From Secundilactobacillus folii (GTDB lineage Bacteria; Bacillota; Bacilli; Lactobacillales; Lactobacillaceae), in the NCBI RefSeq assembly GCF_009720675.1, contig NZ_WNJO01000010.1, positions 30,860 through 94,859 on the forward strand: DNA of 64,000 bases. Direction: 5' to 3'. Shown here piece after piece: positions 25,830 through 34,710 of this stretch. The first letter of the stretch is position 1; the number at the start of each line of letters is the position of its first letter. Position numbers and translations under genes: made by a program. A model generated the notes under the pieces. It was not told the origin of the DNA. It did not search any database and saw only the letters and a program-made list of their open reading frames with translations.

Positions 25830-25880
25830 AAAAAAGCAATGATCAGTTTCGGGTGTTCGAAGCTGATCATTGCTTTTTTT
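25830..25880. terminator. Bidirectional terminator
   Basis: 17-nt arms starting AAAAAAGCAATGATCAG at 25830, paired at 25863-25880, followed by T7. Confidence 0.9.
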
Positions 25881-25914
25881 AAATCATATTCTGCCTAGAC
25901 ATAGCGTCGACGAA

Positions 25915-26529
25915 TTAGTTGATGGCGTCTAGATTACCAACCGTTTTTAAGTAGGGAATGCTAAAAGCCAAACTGGATTTGCGGTCACTCGCTTTTACCC
26001 GATACGTTAGTTTTGGTCGGTACTGGGTCAGCGTTAAATTGAATCGAACCGTCTTGCCCTTGCCGGTATTACCACTCTTAATCGACTTATTTCCGTTATA
26101 TACAGTGACTTGTTGGTGAGTGCCAAGGGTATGAATCGTGATGTTAGCAGCGTCACTTGTGCGCGACTCACCGAAGTTTACGATTTCCGGAGTTGCATAA
26201 GCGTTGTAAGACAGTTTCTTCACTTGAGTTACTCGATGATGCTTGGCTGTGGTCCCGTAAAGTTCAAAGGTTTTATAACCGGTGAACTTGTAGTTGACCG
26301 CCGCGTAACTTTTCTTCACTTTATAGTAAGTGGTGTGCCGATTATATCTAACTGCGATCCGTGTTGCAGCTTTCGGCGCCTTAACTCGAACCTTCAGTTT
26401 TGAAGATGCGTACGATAATTTTGAGGTACTGACTCTCGGTAGTGACTTAGCCGATGAAGACGAAGGTGCAACAAAAGTTCCCCCAAGTAACGCCAGCCAT
26501 AGACCTGTAATTGCAATGGTTTTCCGCAT
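25915..26529 (-). CDS. Secreted basic protein of unknown function
   Basis: 204 residues. Signal peptide at about 1-28 (MRKTIAITGLWLALLGGTF, then a Ser-rich cleavage region). The mature part is rich in Lys, Arg, Tyr and Thr, has no Cys, and has regular beta-like stretches (KLKVRVKAPKAATRIAVRY, HQQVTVYNG, KLTYRVKAS). It looks like an exported beta-sandwich protein, perhaps wall-associated. I recognise no family. It is monocistronic and divergent from the YdbS/YdbT pair. Confidence 0.7.
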   Translation of the reverse strand: MRKTIAITGLWLALLGGTFVAPSSSSAKSLPRVSTSKLSYASSKLKVRVKAPKAATRIAVRYNRHTTYYKVKKSYAAVNYKFTGYKTFELYGTTAKHHRVTQVKKLSYNAYATPEIVNFGESRTSDAANITIHTLGTHQQVTVYNGNKSIKSGNTGKGKTVRFNLTLTQYRPKLTYRVKASDRKSSLAFSIPYLKTVGNLDAIN

Positions 26530-26740
26530 GATCTACTCCTTTATAAACAGTTTTAAAATTCACTATCGTGCACCTTACCACGTCCATGATAGCCGGTCAA
26601 GTGATTGGGATATAATTCTCAAATGTAAACGAATTCGCTGAACAATTACCATTTATTTCACTCATTTTGAGGATTATTGCTACTCTATAGGTCTGAAATC
26701 CTGTAAACTTAGGGTACTAAATACAAAGGGGAAATTAGCG

Positions 26741-27217
26741 ATGATCAAAGGTGATGCACTGCCCGAAAAGATCAAAGTCGTGTGGCGAATCAGTGCCCTG
26801 GGAACACTGATCTTTGGACTTTTGATCACGGGTGGCTTACTGTTTGCACAGCATTTTTGGGGTTGGTGGCAGTGGCTGGTACTTGCTGCTTTAGCGTTGA
26901 CAGTCGTTTACACACTTATAGGATTTGCTATTATTCCGTACCGGTACCGTTATTGGCGCTACCGCATATCAACAGATTCAGTTGAAATTGAGTCGGGATT
27001 CTTTTTCCATGTGTTAACGGCAATTCCAATCAGTCGCATACAAAACGTGACACTTGAGGCTGGACCAATTCTTCAGTGGCAGCATTTGCAGACGGTCAAT
27101 ATTGAAACAGCGGCGACCACGCATAAAATTGAGTCGGTACTGCCGGTAACTGCAGAACAGCTTAAAGAGCAGATCATGACGTTAGCAACGGGGGTGGTTG
27201 ATGATGACACCGATTAG
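26741..27217 (+). CDS. PH-domain membrane protein, YdbS type
   Basis: 158 residues: two transmembrane helices (about 17-66) and a bacterial PH domain (bPH2) after YRYWRYRISTDSVEIESGFFF, with PISRIQNVTLEAGPILQWQHL. This is the YdbS half of the YdbS-YdbT pair; in B. subtilis the pair contributes resistance to some bacteriocins. It overlaps the next gene by 14 nt or more, so the two are translated together. Confidence 0.82.
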   Translation: MIKGDALPEKIKVVWRISALGTLIFGLLITGGLLFAQHFWGWWQWLVLAALALTVVYTLIGFAIIPYRYRYWRYRISTDSVEIESGFFFHVLTAIPISRIQNVTLEAGPILQWQHLQTVNIETAATTHKIESVLPVTAEQLKEQIMTLATGVVDDDTD

Positions 27218-28721
27218 ACGTCACTTGAATCCGCTGGCAATCGTTGTGTTCTGGTTTCGTTACATGGCAAGTTTATTCTGGCTGGTCCCAGTTGTCCTCT
27301 TTTCTAACGGAAGCCGCACGTTTGAATTGCTTGGTACTGCCGGGTGCTTTCTTCTGCTGACTATCATGGCGGTGGTCAGATACTGGTGGTACCGTTTTGA
27401 AATTGGTAACCAGGCGATTACGATTCATTCTGGTGTGATTTTTCGCAAACAGGTGCACATCCCTTACGCTAAGATTCAAACGTTGCAGCGGCAGCAGTGG
27501 TTTTACTTTAAGCCCTTTCACGTGCTGGCGGTCAGTATCGAAACGGCCGGCCAATCGCATGATGAGGCGGAGGGCAGCCTGCCAGCTGTTAGTCAGCGAG
27601 TGGTGGACCAGTTGCAGAAGTTGGTGAATAAACAGTCTCAAGACCCGTCATCAGCAGTATCCAACTCAAGCTCAGTGATTGCAGCTCAATCGCAACCCGT
27701 TGCTGAACAACGGGAAGATTCGAATCGTAGTCCGGAATTAGAGCAGAATCGTTCAGCCGCTGTATCAGCAGGTGAGAAATATAAAATTTCTTGGCGTGAT
27801 TTAAATACCTATGCGTTGACGTCAGTTGGCGTGGTGCCAATTTTACTGGGTCTGTTATGGCTGTACAGTAAATTAGATGATCTCTTACCTGATCGAGTTA
27901 TGAATCAAGCAGTCAATACTTTCGTTCATTACAGCTTTTTGATCATTATTGCCGTCCTCATTTTTTCACTGTTATTAGGCACAATTGTCAGTTATCTAAC
28001 GATTGTTCAACGCTATTATCATTTTGTACTATCGAAGCGAAACCAGCAGTTAACAACGGAAAAGGGGTTCTTTCAACGCAACACGATATCGGCTAGTCAA
28101 AGCAGAATTCAAGCGGTGATCTTTAGGCAGACTGTTCTTCGCCAACTGTTAGGATTAGTCTCCGTTCAATTAGTGCTGGCATCCACGGCAACGAAAGCAG
28201 AAGATGAAAACAATCTGGTTATGCTGCCAGTGATTGATCGCAGTAAAGTGCCCATCGTTCACCGGTTTATTAACTGGGTGCCGACGGACCTGCCTGCATT
28301 TGACCCAATCAGTTGGGCTGGGCGTTGGCGAATGATTCGAAATGCAGTTTGGCTGTCGCTCATCCCCGTTGTCCCACTGGTCTATTGGTTGCGGCCATGG
28401 GGGTGGTGGTCACTGCTATTGATGCCGCTAGCGGTGTTGATGGGGTTGTACGCCGGTCGTCAAATGGGTATCAGGCAAATTGATGCGACTCATTTGGCCA
28501 TTCGAGTGGGAAGCCATTTTCAACGTGATACGGTGATTGTCGCGAAGCCTAAATTGCAGTCGGTAAGCATCAAACAGTCGATTTGGATGAAACGCGTCGA
28601 GCTGGCACATTTAATCCTAAATATCCGTCAGGGTGACGATGTTCAGGCACTTCGAGTTCGTTATTTAGCGTTGGCGGATGCTGAGCAGATCTATGGCTGG
28701 TATCGCGGCCAAACGGATTAG
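27204..28721 (+). CDS. PH-domain membrane protein, YdbT type
   Basis: About 505 residues with repeated bPH2 domains separated by membrane helices: an N-terminal domain with FRKQVHIPYAKIQTLQRQQWF, a low-complexity Ser/Gln/Asn linker (about 140-185), then further helices and LTTEKGFFQRNTISASQSRIQ. ATG codons at 27201 and 27204 and a TTG at 27198 are in frame; GGGGGTGG favours 27204. Partner of the preceding YdbS-like protein. Confidence 0.82.
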   Translation: MTPIRRHLNPLAIVVFWFRYMASLFWLVPVVLFSNGSRTFELLGTAGCFLLLTIMAVVRYWWYRFEIGNQAITIHSGVIFRKQVHIPYAKIQTLQRQQWFYFKPFHVLAVSIETAGQSHDEAEGSLPAVSQRVVDQLQKLVNKQSQDPSSAVSNSSSVIAAQSQPVAEQREDSNRSPELEQNRSAAVSAGEKYKISWRDLNTYALTSVGVVPILLGLLWLYSKLDDLLPDRVMNQAVNTFVHYSFLIIIAVLIFSLLLGTIVSYLTIVQRYYHFVLSKRNQQLTTEKGFFQRNTISASQSRIQAVIFRQTVLRQLLGLVSVQLVLASTATKAEDENNLVMLPVIDRSKVPIVHRFINWVPTDLPAFDPISWAGRWRMIRNAVWLSLIPVVPLVYWLRPWGWWSLLLMPLAVLMGLYAGRQMGIRQIDATHLAIRVGSHFQRDTVIVAKPKLQSVSIKQSIWMKRVELAHLILNIRQGDDVQALRVRYLALADAEQIYGWYRGQTD

Positions 28722-28817
28722 AATTAGTTGGTGCTCAGGGCTAATTTTGGTACAATGAAGGCGAAGTCAAAGTTCGTGTGATCCTTGGAGTAGTGCGCAA
28801 TAAGGGAGGTGTTTGGG

Positions 28818-29261
28818 ATGTCAGAGTTAGATCCGAAAAAGTTTAAGCATATTCTAGTGGGGGTCGATGATTCTCCAGATGCACAGCTGGCGTTTCGGTA
28901 CGCAATGAATCGAGCAAAGACTGACGAAGCTGAGCTGACCATCACATCAATTCTGGAATCTGATGAAATGAACGTTTACCAGGCTTTAAGTAAAGATTTT
29001 GTGCATGGTAAGCGTGATGAGCTTGAAAAGCACATTTTAGATTATCGTGATTTAGCCATGCGGTTCGGCATTAAAAAGGTCAACGCCATTATCTCGGAAG
29101 GTGACCCAGGTGAAACCATAATTAAGGAGATTATTCCTGAGGTTAAGCCGGATCTGTTAGTCATTGGGTCACTGGCCAAGAAGGGGTTGCGAAAACGGTT
29201 CGGCTCCCAAGCAGCCTATATGGCAAAATACTCACCAATCTCAGTGCTGGTTGTTCGGTGA
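28818..29261 (+). CDS. Universal stress protein (UspA family)
   Basis: 147 residues, one Usp domain: ILVGVDDSPDAQLAFRYAM at the N terminus and VIGSLAKKGLRKRFGSQAAYMAKYSPISVLVV at the C terminus. The expected ATP loop GxxG(9x)GS is partly altered, so nucleotide binding is uncertain. ATG at 28818 has GGGAGGTG six bases upstream; the earlier in-frame GTG lies within that site. Single gene, terminator at 29269. Confidence 0.9.
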   Translation: MSELDPKKFKHILVGVDDSPDAQLAFRYAMNRAKTDEAELTITSILESDEMNVYQALSKDFVHGKRDELEKHILDYRDLAMRFGIKKVNAIISEGDPGETIIKEIIPEVKPDLLVIGSLAKKGLRKRFGSQAAYMAKYSPISVLVVR

Positions 29262-29268
29262 TGAGTCG

Positions 29269-29308
29269 ACAAAAACAAGCCATTGTTTGCGCAATGGCTT
29301 GTTTTTGT
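29269..29308. terminator. Bidirectional terminator
   Basis: Perfect 17-bp stem: 29269-29285 with 29292-29308, containing A5 and T5 tracts, between convergent genes. Confidence 0.9.
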
Positions 29309-29323
29309 AATATTTGAAACTAT

Positions 29324-30943
29324 TCAATTATCCTCCATCTCACCGCGTTCCTTAGCCTCTTGATTCAGTTGCTGGGCTTTGTCGAAGTCCTCAGTGTGGA
29401 TGTAACTTCTGATTCCCCAGTAATAAAAGGCGAGTGACGCAATCACGATGACGACAAAATCGAGGGGGTATGGCACCCAATTTAACCCGTTGAACTGATG
29501 ACTACCAATCAATGACATGATCGAGATAAATACCAGGTAGCCAATCATCCAGCCACTGGCTTTAAAGGCTTGCCGAGTTGAAACGAAGTGGTTTTTCCAT
29601 TCGTAATAGAAGTAAAATGGCAGGCCCAGCAGAATAATAAAAATCACTTCAACAGTGGTTGGCCACATGGCCCAATAAGTTGCCAGTGACGCCAGTACGA
29701 AGGACAACGGCGCCATCCAGGGCAACCATTTTAAGCGGATCGGCCGGTATAATTTTGGTCCCATTTTTCGCAGCGAAATAGCTGTTACGGGACCCGTCAA
29801 ATAGGCGATCAACGTGGCAGTGGACAACACGGTAGCCAGCACCGCCCATGAACGAAAGACGGTCACCATCACCATGCTTAAGATGGTATTGACCAGCATC
29901 GCATTGCGCGGAATCCCGTATTTTAAATTGACCTTACCTAAAAAGTGCGGTACGTGGCGATTTCCCTCCATGGCGAAGAGCGCCCGGGCAGTATTAGCTA
30001 CAAATGAAACTCCGGTGCCAAACGGCGAAACGAAAGCATCCATGTATAGCAAGACAGATAACCAGTGGATTCCTAACAGAATCGCCATGTCCGCAAATGG
30101 TGAATTAAACACGATGCCGTGCCAGCCGGTTGCGGCAATCATCTTGGGTGGAATTGCAGTGATGAAGGTACTTTGTAAAATCACGTAGAGAATGCCGCTG
30201 ATCAGCAAGGAAATCGTAATGCCCCGGCCAATGTTTTTCTTAGGATGTTCAATTTCTCCGCCCATATTGATGACGGTTTGAAAGGCGTCAAAAGAAAAGA
30301 TAATGCCGGCTGCCGAAGTGGCGGTAAAGATGGGTGCGGAGCCATACGGCATGAATTCGTGCAAATTAGTACCATAATTACCAGGATGGAATCCTGACAT
30401 GGTCAGCATAATGATGGTCAGCAGGGGGATCCCAATTTTAAAGATTGAGATCAGACTGGTGAAGCGTGTCAGAATTGTGACCGACCAGAAGTTGAGCATG
30501 GTGAAAACCAGGATGAAGCCGAAAACCACCAGCAGACCACTATTGGTGATCACACCGCCACTCAAAAAATGGTGGGTCCAATGTGCCCAGGACCACGGCC
30601 AGGTACTCATGTACTGCACGGCAGCCACAGCTTCAATCGGGATCAGTGTGATTAAGGAGACCCAGTTAGCCCAAGCTGCGATAAAGCCCAGTAATGTTCC
30701 ATGGGAATATTGCGCGTACTTACTCATCCCACCAGATTCTGGGAACATTGCGCCAATTTCGACGTAATCATAGGCAATCGATCCGATGACGAGACCACCG
30801 ATGACCCACGAAATAATGGCAGCGGGGCCCGCAATTTTCGTTGCCTCCCACGAACCAAACAGCCAGCCAGACCCAATCAAGGAGCCCAGTGCCAACATGA
30901 CCAGTTGAAAGAGGTTGATTCGTTTAATTTTTGGTGTACCCAT
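29324..30943 (-). CDS. APC-family amino-acid permease (YveA-like)
   Basis: 539 residues, about 14 membrane segments, APC superfamily. The first helix carries LALGSLIGSGWLFGSWEA; FPESGGMSKYAQYSHG and IIFSFDAFQTVINMGGEIEHPKKNIGRG follow. Length and SGWLFG turn resemble the YveA/aspartate:H+ symporter subgroup rather than shorter LAT proteins. It lies between two universal stress genes and may be co-regulated with them. Ribosome site GAAAGGGG. Substrate not proven. Confidence 0.85.
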   Translation of the reverse strand: MGTPKIKRINLFQLVMLALGSLIGSGWLFGSWEATKIAGPAAIISWVIGGLVIGSIAYDYVEIGAMFPESGGMSKYAQYSHGTLLGFIAAWANWVSLITLIPIEAVAAVQYMSTWPWSWAHWTHHFLSGGVITNSGLLVVFGFILVFTMLNFWSVTILTRFTSLISIFKIGIPLLTIIMLTMSGFHPGNYGTNLHEFMPYGSAPIFTATSAAGIIFSFDAFQTVINMGGEIEHPKKNIGRGITISLLISGILYVILQSTFITAIPPKMIAATGWHGIVFNSPFADMAILLGIHWLSVLLYMDAFVSPFGTGVSFVANTARALFAMEGNRHVPHFLGKVNLKYGIPRNAMLVNTILSMVMVTVFRSWAVLATVLSTATLIAYLTGPVTAISLRKMGPKLYRPIRLKWLPWMAPLSFVLASLATYWAMWPTTVEVIFIILLGLPFYFYYEWKNHFVSTRQAFKASGWMIGYLVFISIMSLIGSHQFNGLNWVPYPLDFVVIVIASLAFYYWGIRSYIHTEDFDKAQQLNQEAKERGEMEDN

Positions 30944-30975
30944 GCTTGAGCCCCTTTCATAGATTTAAAGTAATA

Positions 30976-31018
30976 ATTGAAGGGTCGAATTGAAAGACTG
31001 CCAATTCGACCCTTCAAT
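30976..31018. terminator. Terminator between the universal stress gene and the permease
   Basis: Perfect 17-bp stem, 30976-30992 with 31002-31018, centred on GGGTCGAATTG/CAATTCGACCC. Confidence 0.8.
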
Positions 31019-31037
31019 TTAATTGATAGTCAGCGAT

Positions 31038-31544
31038 TTATTGGTCGTCATCTGATGACGTCCGGAATGGGCTGACGATTTTAGCCCCTGGCTCGTTTTC
31101 AAGATTCGTCCGAATAACTAGGACATCACAAGCCGCATTATGGGTAACAAAATCGGTGACGGAGCCAGTCATGACCCGTTCAAATGCACTCATACCGGTG
31201 GCACCCATCATGACAAGATCATTTTGGTGATCTTTAACGAATTCAAGTGCAATGACCGTCTTGGGATTCCCAAAACGAATGTGGGTGCTGATATCAGTTA
31301 AACCATATTGATCCTTAATTTGTTCGGTTAATTCTGATAGATATTTAGTGGCGTCTTCCACCAGTTTATTCACGATATCACCGTTGGCTAGACCACCAAA
31401 ATAATTGTTCTGGTGGGTGTCAATAACGGATAGCAGGTCAAGATGCGAACCGTTTCGTTTAGCGACACCGACGGCTTTGGCCAGTGCTAGTTCGGCAAAT
31501 TGTGAAGTATCCAGTGGAACTACGATCGATTGGTATTTTAACAT
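31038..31544 (-). CDS. Universal stress protein (UspA family)
   Basis: 168 residues, one Usp domain: IVVPLDTSQFAELALAKAV at the N terminus and ATP-type loop MMGATGMSAFERVMTGSV (GxxG and GS present), with a short acidic C-terminal extension. Unlike the other Usp here it keeps the nucleotide loop. It is upstream of the permease on the same strand but a 17-bp hairpin lies between them. Ribosome site GGGAGAGA. Confidence 0.9.
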   Translation of the reverse strand: MLKYQSIVVPLDTSQFAELALAKAVGVAKRNGSHLDLLSVIDTHQNNYFGGLANGDIVNKLVEDATKYLSELTEQIKDQYGLTDISTHIRFGNPKTVIALEFVKDHQNDLVMMGATGMSAFERVMTGSVTDFVTHNAACDVLVIRTNLENEPGAKIVSPFRTSSDDDQ

Positions 31545-31611
31545 GTAATCATTCTCTCCCTATTTCAAGCAAATTCTGCTTGCTTTCTAATGCCCGTTGA
31601 TTTTGAATTGA

Positions 31612-32121
31612 CTAGACGCGGCCCAGCACAATCTGCGTTGCTTGAGCCAAAACGTGTCCAGCCATCGCATCGTGAAGTTCATTGAGCCAGAAACCGTCTT
31701 GGAGCGGCAATTTGCTATCTAATGCGTACACCGTGACCGTGTATCGGTGATCTTTATCTGGTGGTAACGGACCGCTGTAACGCTGGGCTGTCAGTGGGTT
31801 TTGATTATTAACCATGTGACCAGCAGTGGAATTATTGCCAAATGTCATTGGAACTTCACCGCTTTGACTGGCGTTTTCTGGAATCGTTGTCAGATTACCA
31901 GGCAGGTTAGCAGCTACCCAGTGGATCCACGTGAACCCGCCAACTGGAATTGCGTCATGGTCGATCATCGTTACCGCAAAGGTTTTGGTGTCTGCTGGCG
32001 CATCTTGGATCTCAATTGGAAATGACCGTGTTGGCCCATCATCGATTCGGTATTCTGCTGGTGCATATTTGCCGAATTTATCTGGTAGATAGCCGTTTTC
32101 AACTGGCACTTTGATTTGCAT
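31612..32121 (-). CDS. PEBP/YbhB-family protein
   Basis: 169 residues of the phosphatidylethanolamine-binding protein/Raf kinase inhibitor family (YbhB/YbcL). Signature: FAVTMIDHDAIPVGGFTWIHWVAANLP, then NPLTAQRYSGPLPP and YTVTVYALDSKLPLQ. Function in bacteria is poorly known. The start is the ATG at 32121 with AAGGGGCG upstream; extra upstream codons in frame carry no homology. A minus-strand TATAAT lies about 30 nt upstream of the start. Confidence 0.88.
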   Translation of the reverse strand: MQIKVPVENGYLPDKFGKYAPAEYRIDDGPTRSFPIEIQDAPADTKTFAVTMIDHDAIPVGGFTWIHWVAANLPGNLTTIPENASQSGEVPMTFGNNSTAGHMVNNQNPLTAQRYSGPLPPDKDHRYTVTVYALDSKLPLQDGFWLNELHDAMAGHVLAQATQIVLGRV

Positions 32122-32355
32122 AATGTCACGCCCCTTCGTCAGACTTTCTTCTATTATAACGCAACTATTTGAATTGCATGGCGTTTCATTTTTCAAAATC
32201 CAGTTTTTCTGCTGGTATTTCATATTCAAGGACACATCTGAAGGACATCCGAGGTAGTTGTGGAGCTCAACAAAGGATGTGAGCAACCTCGTGCTGTAAT
32301 CCAATGATCAGGCTCGACCAGCGATGTCCATGGCATAACTTAAATTCTAATGAGT

Positions 32356-32392
32356 CAAAAAAGCAGGTTCCCCAAATTGGGCAACCTGCTTT
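32356..32392 (-). terminator. Terminator of the riboflavin operon
   Basis: On the minus strand AAAGCAGGTTGCCC pairs with GGGGAACCTGCTTT and is followed by TTTTT. Lies about 40 nt after ribH. Confidence 0.88.
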
Positions 32393-32434
32393 CTATTTAC
32401 TCCCATAGTCAGTAAGTTAAATACTAATTCACCA

Positions 32435-32896
32435 CTAAATTTGCTTTTCTAAATTGATCATTTCGATCACACCGTCTGCGCAGTCAGCACCCTTGTTGCC
32501 ACCTTTGCCACCAGCACGACTGATGGCTTGATCCAGGGTATCGGTGGTCAGTACTCCAAACATCACGGGTACTGATCCGTGCAACGAGACTTCAGCTAAG
32601 CCACTAGCCGTTTCAGCGCAAACGTAATCATAGTGCGAAGTCTCACCACGGATGACGGCACCTAACGCAATGATGCCGTCGAAATGTCCAGAGTCGGCCA
32701 GTTGCTTGACGATTCGCGGTAATTCCATCGCACCGGGAACGTGTGCGACCGTGATCGCATCATTAGCTACACTGTATTTTCTTAACTGAGCGACTGCCCC
32801 CTCCTGTAGTCTAGCGGTGACGATTTCGTTGAACTGAGCGACTGCGATGCCGATGCTTAAGCCTGCGCCATTTCTTGAATTCTCTAATTCCGTCAT
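32435..32896 (-). CDS. ribH: 6,7-Dimethyl-8-ribityllumazine synthase
   Basis: Lumazine synthase of 153 residues, condensing dihydroxybutanone phosphate with the pyrimidinedione intermediate in riboflavin synthesis; such subunits form capsids or pentamers. Visible: VAQFNEIVTARL, PGAMELP, GAVIRGETSHYDYVC with the catalytic His, and GVLTTDTLDQAISRAGGKGGNKG. Last gene of the operon, one nucleotide after ribBA. Confidence 0.96.
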   Translation of the reverse strand: MTELENSRNGAGLSIGIAVAQFNEIVTARLQEGAVAQLRKYSVANDAITVAHVPGAMELPRIVKQLADSGHFDGIIALGAVIRGETSHYDYVCAETASGLAEVSLHGSVPVMFGVLTTDTLDQAISRAGGKGGNKGADCADGVIEMINLEKQI

Positions 32897-32897
32897 T

Positions 32898-34109
32898 TTA
32901 ATTGACCTCTTTCAGTAAGTGATGAAATTTCATCTTTTTAGTTTGTAAATACCGTTGATTCTCCACTGTCAATCCGGTTTCAAGCGGGATGCGGTGGGCC
33001 ACTTTGATGCCGTGCTGCTCCAGTTGGTCGATTTTGTCCGGATTATTGGTCATCAAGTTTACCGTTGTGACACCAGCTTGTTTAAGAATCGTGGCCGCCA
33101 GACCATAGTTCCGGTCGTCAGCAGGCAAGCCCAGTTTCAAATTGGCCTCAACGGTGTCTAATCCCTGTTCCTGTAGCTGATAAGCACGCAACTTGTTGGC
33201 CAGACCAATGCCGCGGCCTTCTTGACGTAAATACAGGACGGCGCCCCGTCCCTGACGTTCGATCATGCGCAAAGCGGCTGCTAATTGGGCACCGCAGTCG
33301 CAACGTTTTGAACCGAAAACATCGCCCGTTAAACATTCTGAGTGGAGCCGAACTAGTAACGGCTCATCGCCGCTGGAAATATCGCCCTTAGTCACCATCA
33401 GGGTGGGTTCGTTCTCGTCATTTGTCTTGAAGGCGGTCATCTTAAAGTGCCCGTACTCGGTTGGCAGATCAACCGTGGTGATGGTGTTAACCATTTGTAG
33501 CCGGCGGTAGGTTTGTAAGTCTTCAATCGTAATCAGGGGGGTCTGCGTGCCTTCCGCGTAAGCTTTTAAATCCTTGCGGCGAGCCATTGTGCCGTCCTTT
33601 TTTAGGATTTCACAAATATAGGCTACCGGCTGTGCTCCAGCCAACCGTGCCAAGTCCACGGCGGCTTCAGTATGACCGTCACGTTCTAGGACGCCATTCT
33701 CGCGGGCAATTAATGGAAAAATATGACCCGGATGATAAAAGTCGTTAAAGCCACTGGCCGGATCAGCCAAAGCCTGAATGGTGGCCGCGCGATCAAAGGC
33801 CGAAATACCAGTACTTGTCGTCCGGACATCAGTACTAATGGTGAAGGCGGTGCCAAATGCATCGGTGGCATCCGTCATCATTGGCTTTAAGTTTAACCGG
33901 TGAGCCACACTAGCAGCCATGGGGACGCACAGTAATCCCCGCGCCTTGGTGACCATGGTATTGACCGTTTTAGGCGTCACTCGGTCGGCCAGCCCGACCA
34001 TATCGCCTTCCGCTTCGCGATCCAATGAATCAGCCACGATAATCAATTGACCCTTTTTTAACGTTTCAATTGCCGCTTCAGTGCGGTGAATCACATCTTG
34101 ATTTGTCAT
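32898..34109 (-). CDS. ribBA: DHBP synthase / GTP cyclohydrolase II fusion
   Basis: 403-residue fusion supplying both riboflavin precursors. N-terminal domain (about 1-200): VADSLDREAEGDMVGLAD acid loop and YHPGHIFPL. C-terminal domain: LVRLHSECLTGDVFGSKRCDCG (Zn ligands), YLRQEGRGIGL and LMTNNPDKI. Its start overlaps ribE by 4 nt (ATGA), so the two are translationally coupled. Confidence 0.97.
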   Translation of the reverse strand: MTNQDVIHRTEAAIETLKKGQLIIVADSLDREAEGDMVGLADRVTPKTVNTMVTKARGLLCVPMAASVAHRLNLKPMMTDATDAFGTAFTISTDVRTTSTGISAFDRAATIQALADPASGFNDFYHPGHIFPLIARENGVLERDGHTEAAVDLARLAGAQPVAYICEILKKDGTMARRKDLKAYAEGTQTPLITIEDLQTYRRLQMVNTITTVDLPTEYGHFKMTAFKTNDENEPTLMVTKGDISSGDEPLLVRLHSECLTGDVFGSKRCDCGAQLAAALRMIERQGRGAVLYLRQEGRGIGLANKLRAYQLQEQGLDTVEANLKLGLPADDRNYGLAATILKQAGVTTVNLMTNNPDKIDQLEQHGIKVAHRIPLETGLTVENQRYLQTKKMKFHHLLKEVN

Positions 34110-34708
34110 TGTACTGCTTCCTTTCGTTGCATGGCTACAATGTACTTCCCGATCACATCAGTTTCAATATTGACTAGATCGCCAATTTGGCGGTCACCTA
34201 GAGTTGTTTCGGCTAGGGTATAGGGAATCAGGCTGACCGAAAATTGCTGGGCGCCCTTTTGCGTCACGGTTAAACTGACGCCGTCAATGGCAACCGAACC
34301 TTTTTCAACGATGTAGTCATCGTATTCGGGGTCAATTTCGAAGGTCAGCGTTCGTGAGTCTTGATCTTGGACTTGGCGAATCAGTTTTGCCGTGGTATCC
34401 ACGTGTCCCAGCACAAAATGGCCATCTAAGCGCGCCGTTGCCGGCAGGGCAGGTTCTAAATTGAGACGGTCATTCACACGTAGCCCCTGTAAAGCCGTGC
34501 GGCGGCTAGTTTCTGGCATCACGTCTACGCCGATTTGAGAACCGGTGACACTGGTGGCGGTGAGACAGATGCCATTGAACGCAATACTGTCGCCCAGCTG
34601 AGGCTGAATTTCAGTGAATAAAGGAGCTTCCACCGTCAAATGAGCACTTTCGTCATGTTGTTTGATTTGAATGACTCTGCCAATGCCTTTAATAATTCCT
34701 GTGAACAT
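34106..34708 (-). CDS. ribE: Riboflavin synthase
   Basis: 200 residues with two lumazine-binding repeats; dismutes two ribityllumazines to riboflavin. MFTGIIKGIGRV is the family N terminus, with GDSIAFNGICLTAT and VNLE-type repeat sequences (RLNLEPALP and LVNIETDVI). It follows ribD by 2 nt. Confidence 0.96.
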   Translation of the reverse strand: MFTGIIKGIGRVIQIKQHDESAHLTVEAPLFTEIQPQLGDSIAFNGICLTATSVTGSQIGVDVMPETSRRTALQGLRVNDRLNLEPALPATARLDGHFVLGHVDTTAKLIRQVQDQDSRTLTFEIDPEYDDYIVEKGSVAIDGVSLTVTQKGAQQFSVSLIPYTLAETTLGDRQIGDLVNIETDVIGKYIVAMQRKEAVQ

Positions 34709-34710
34709 CG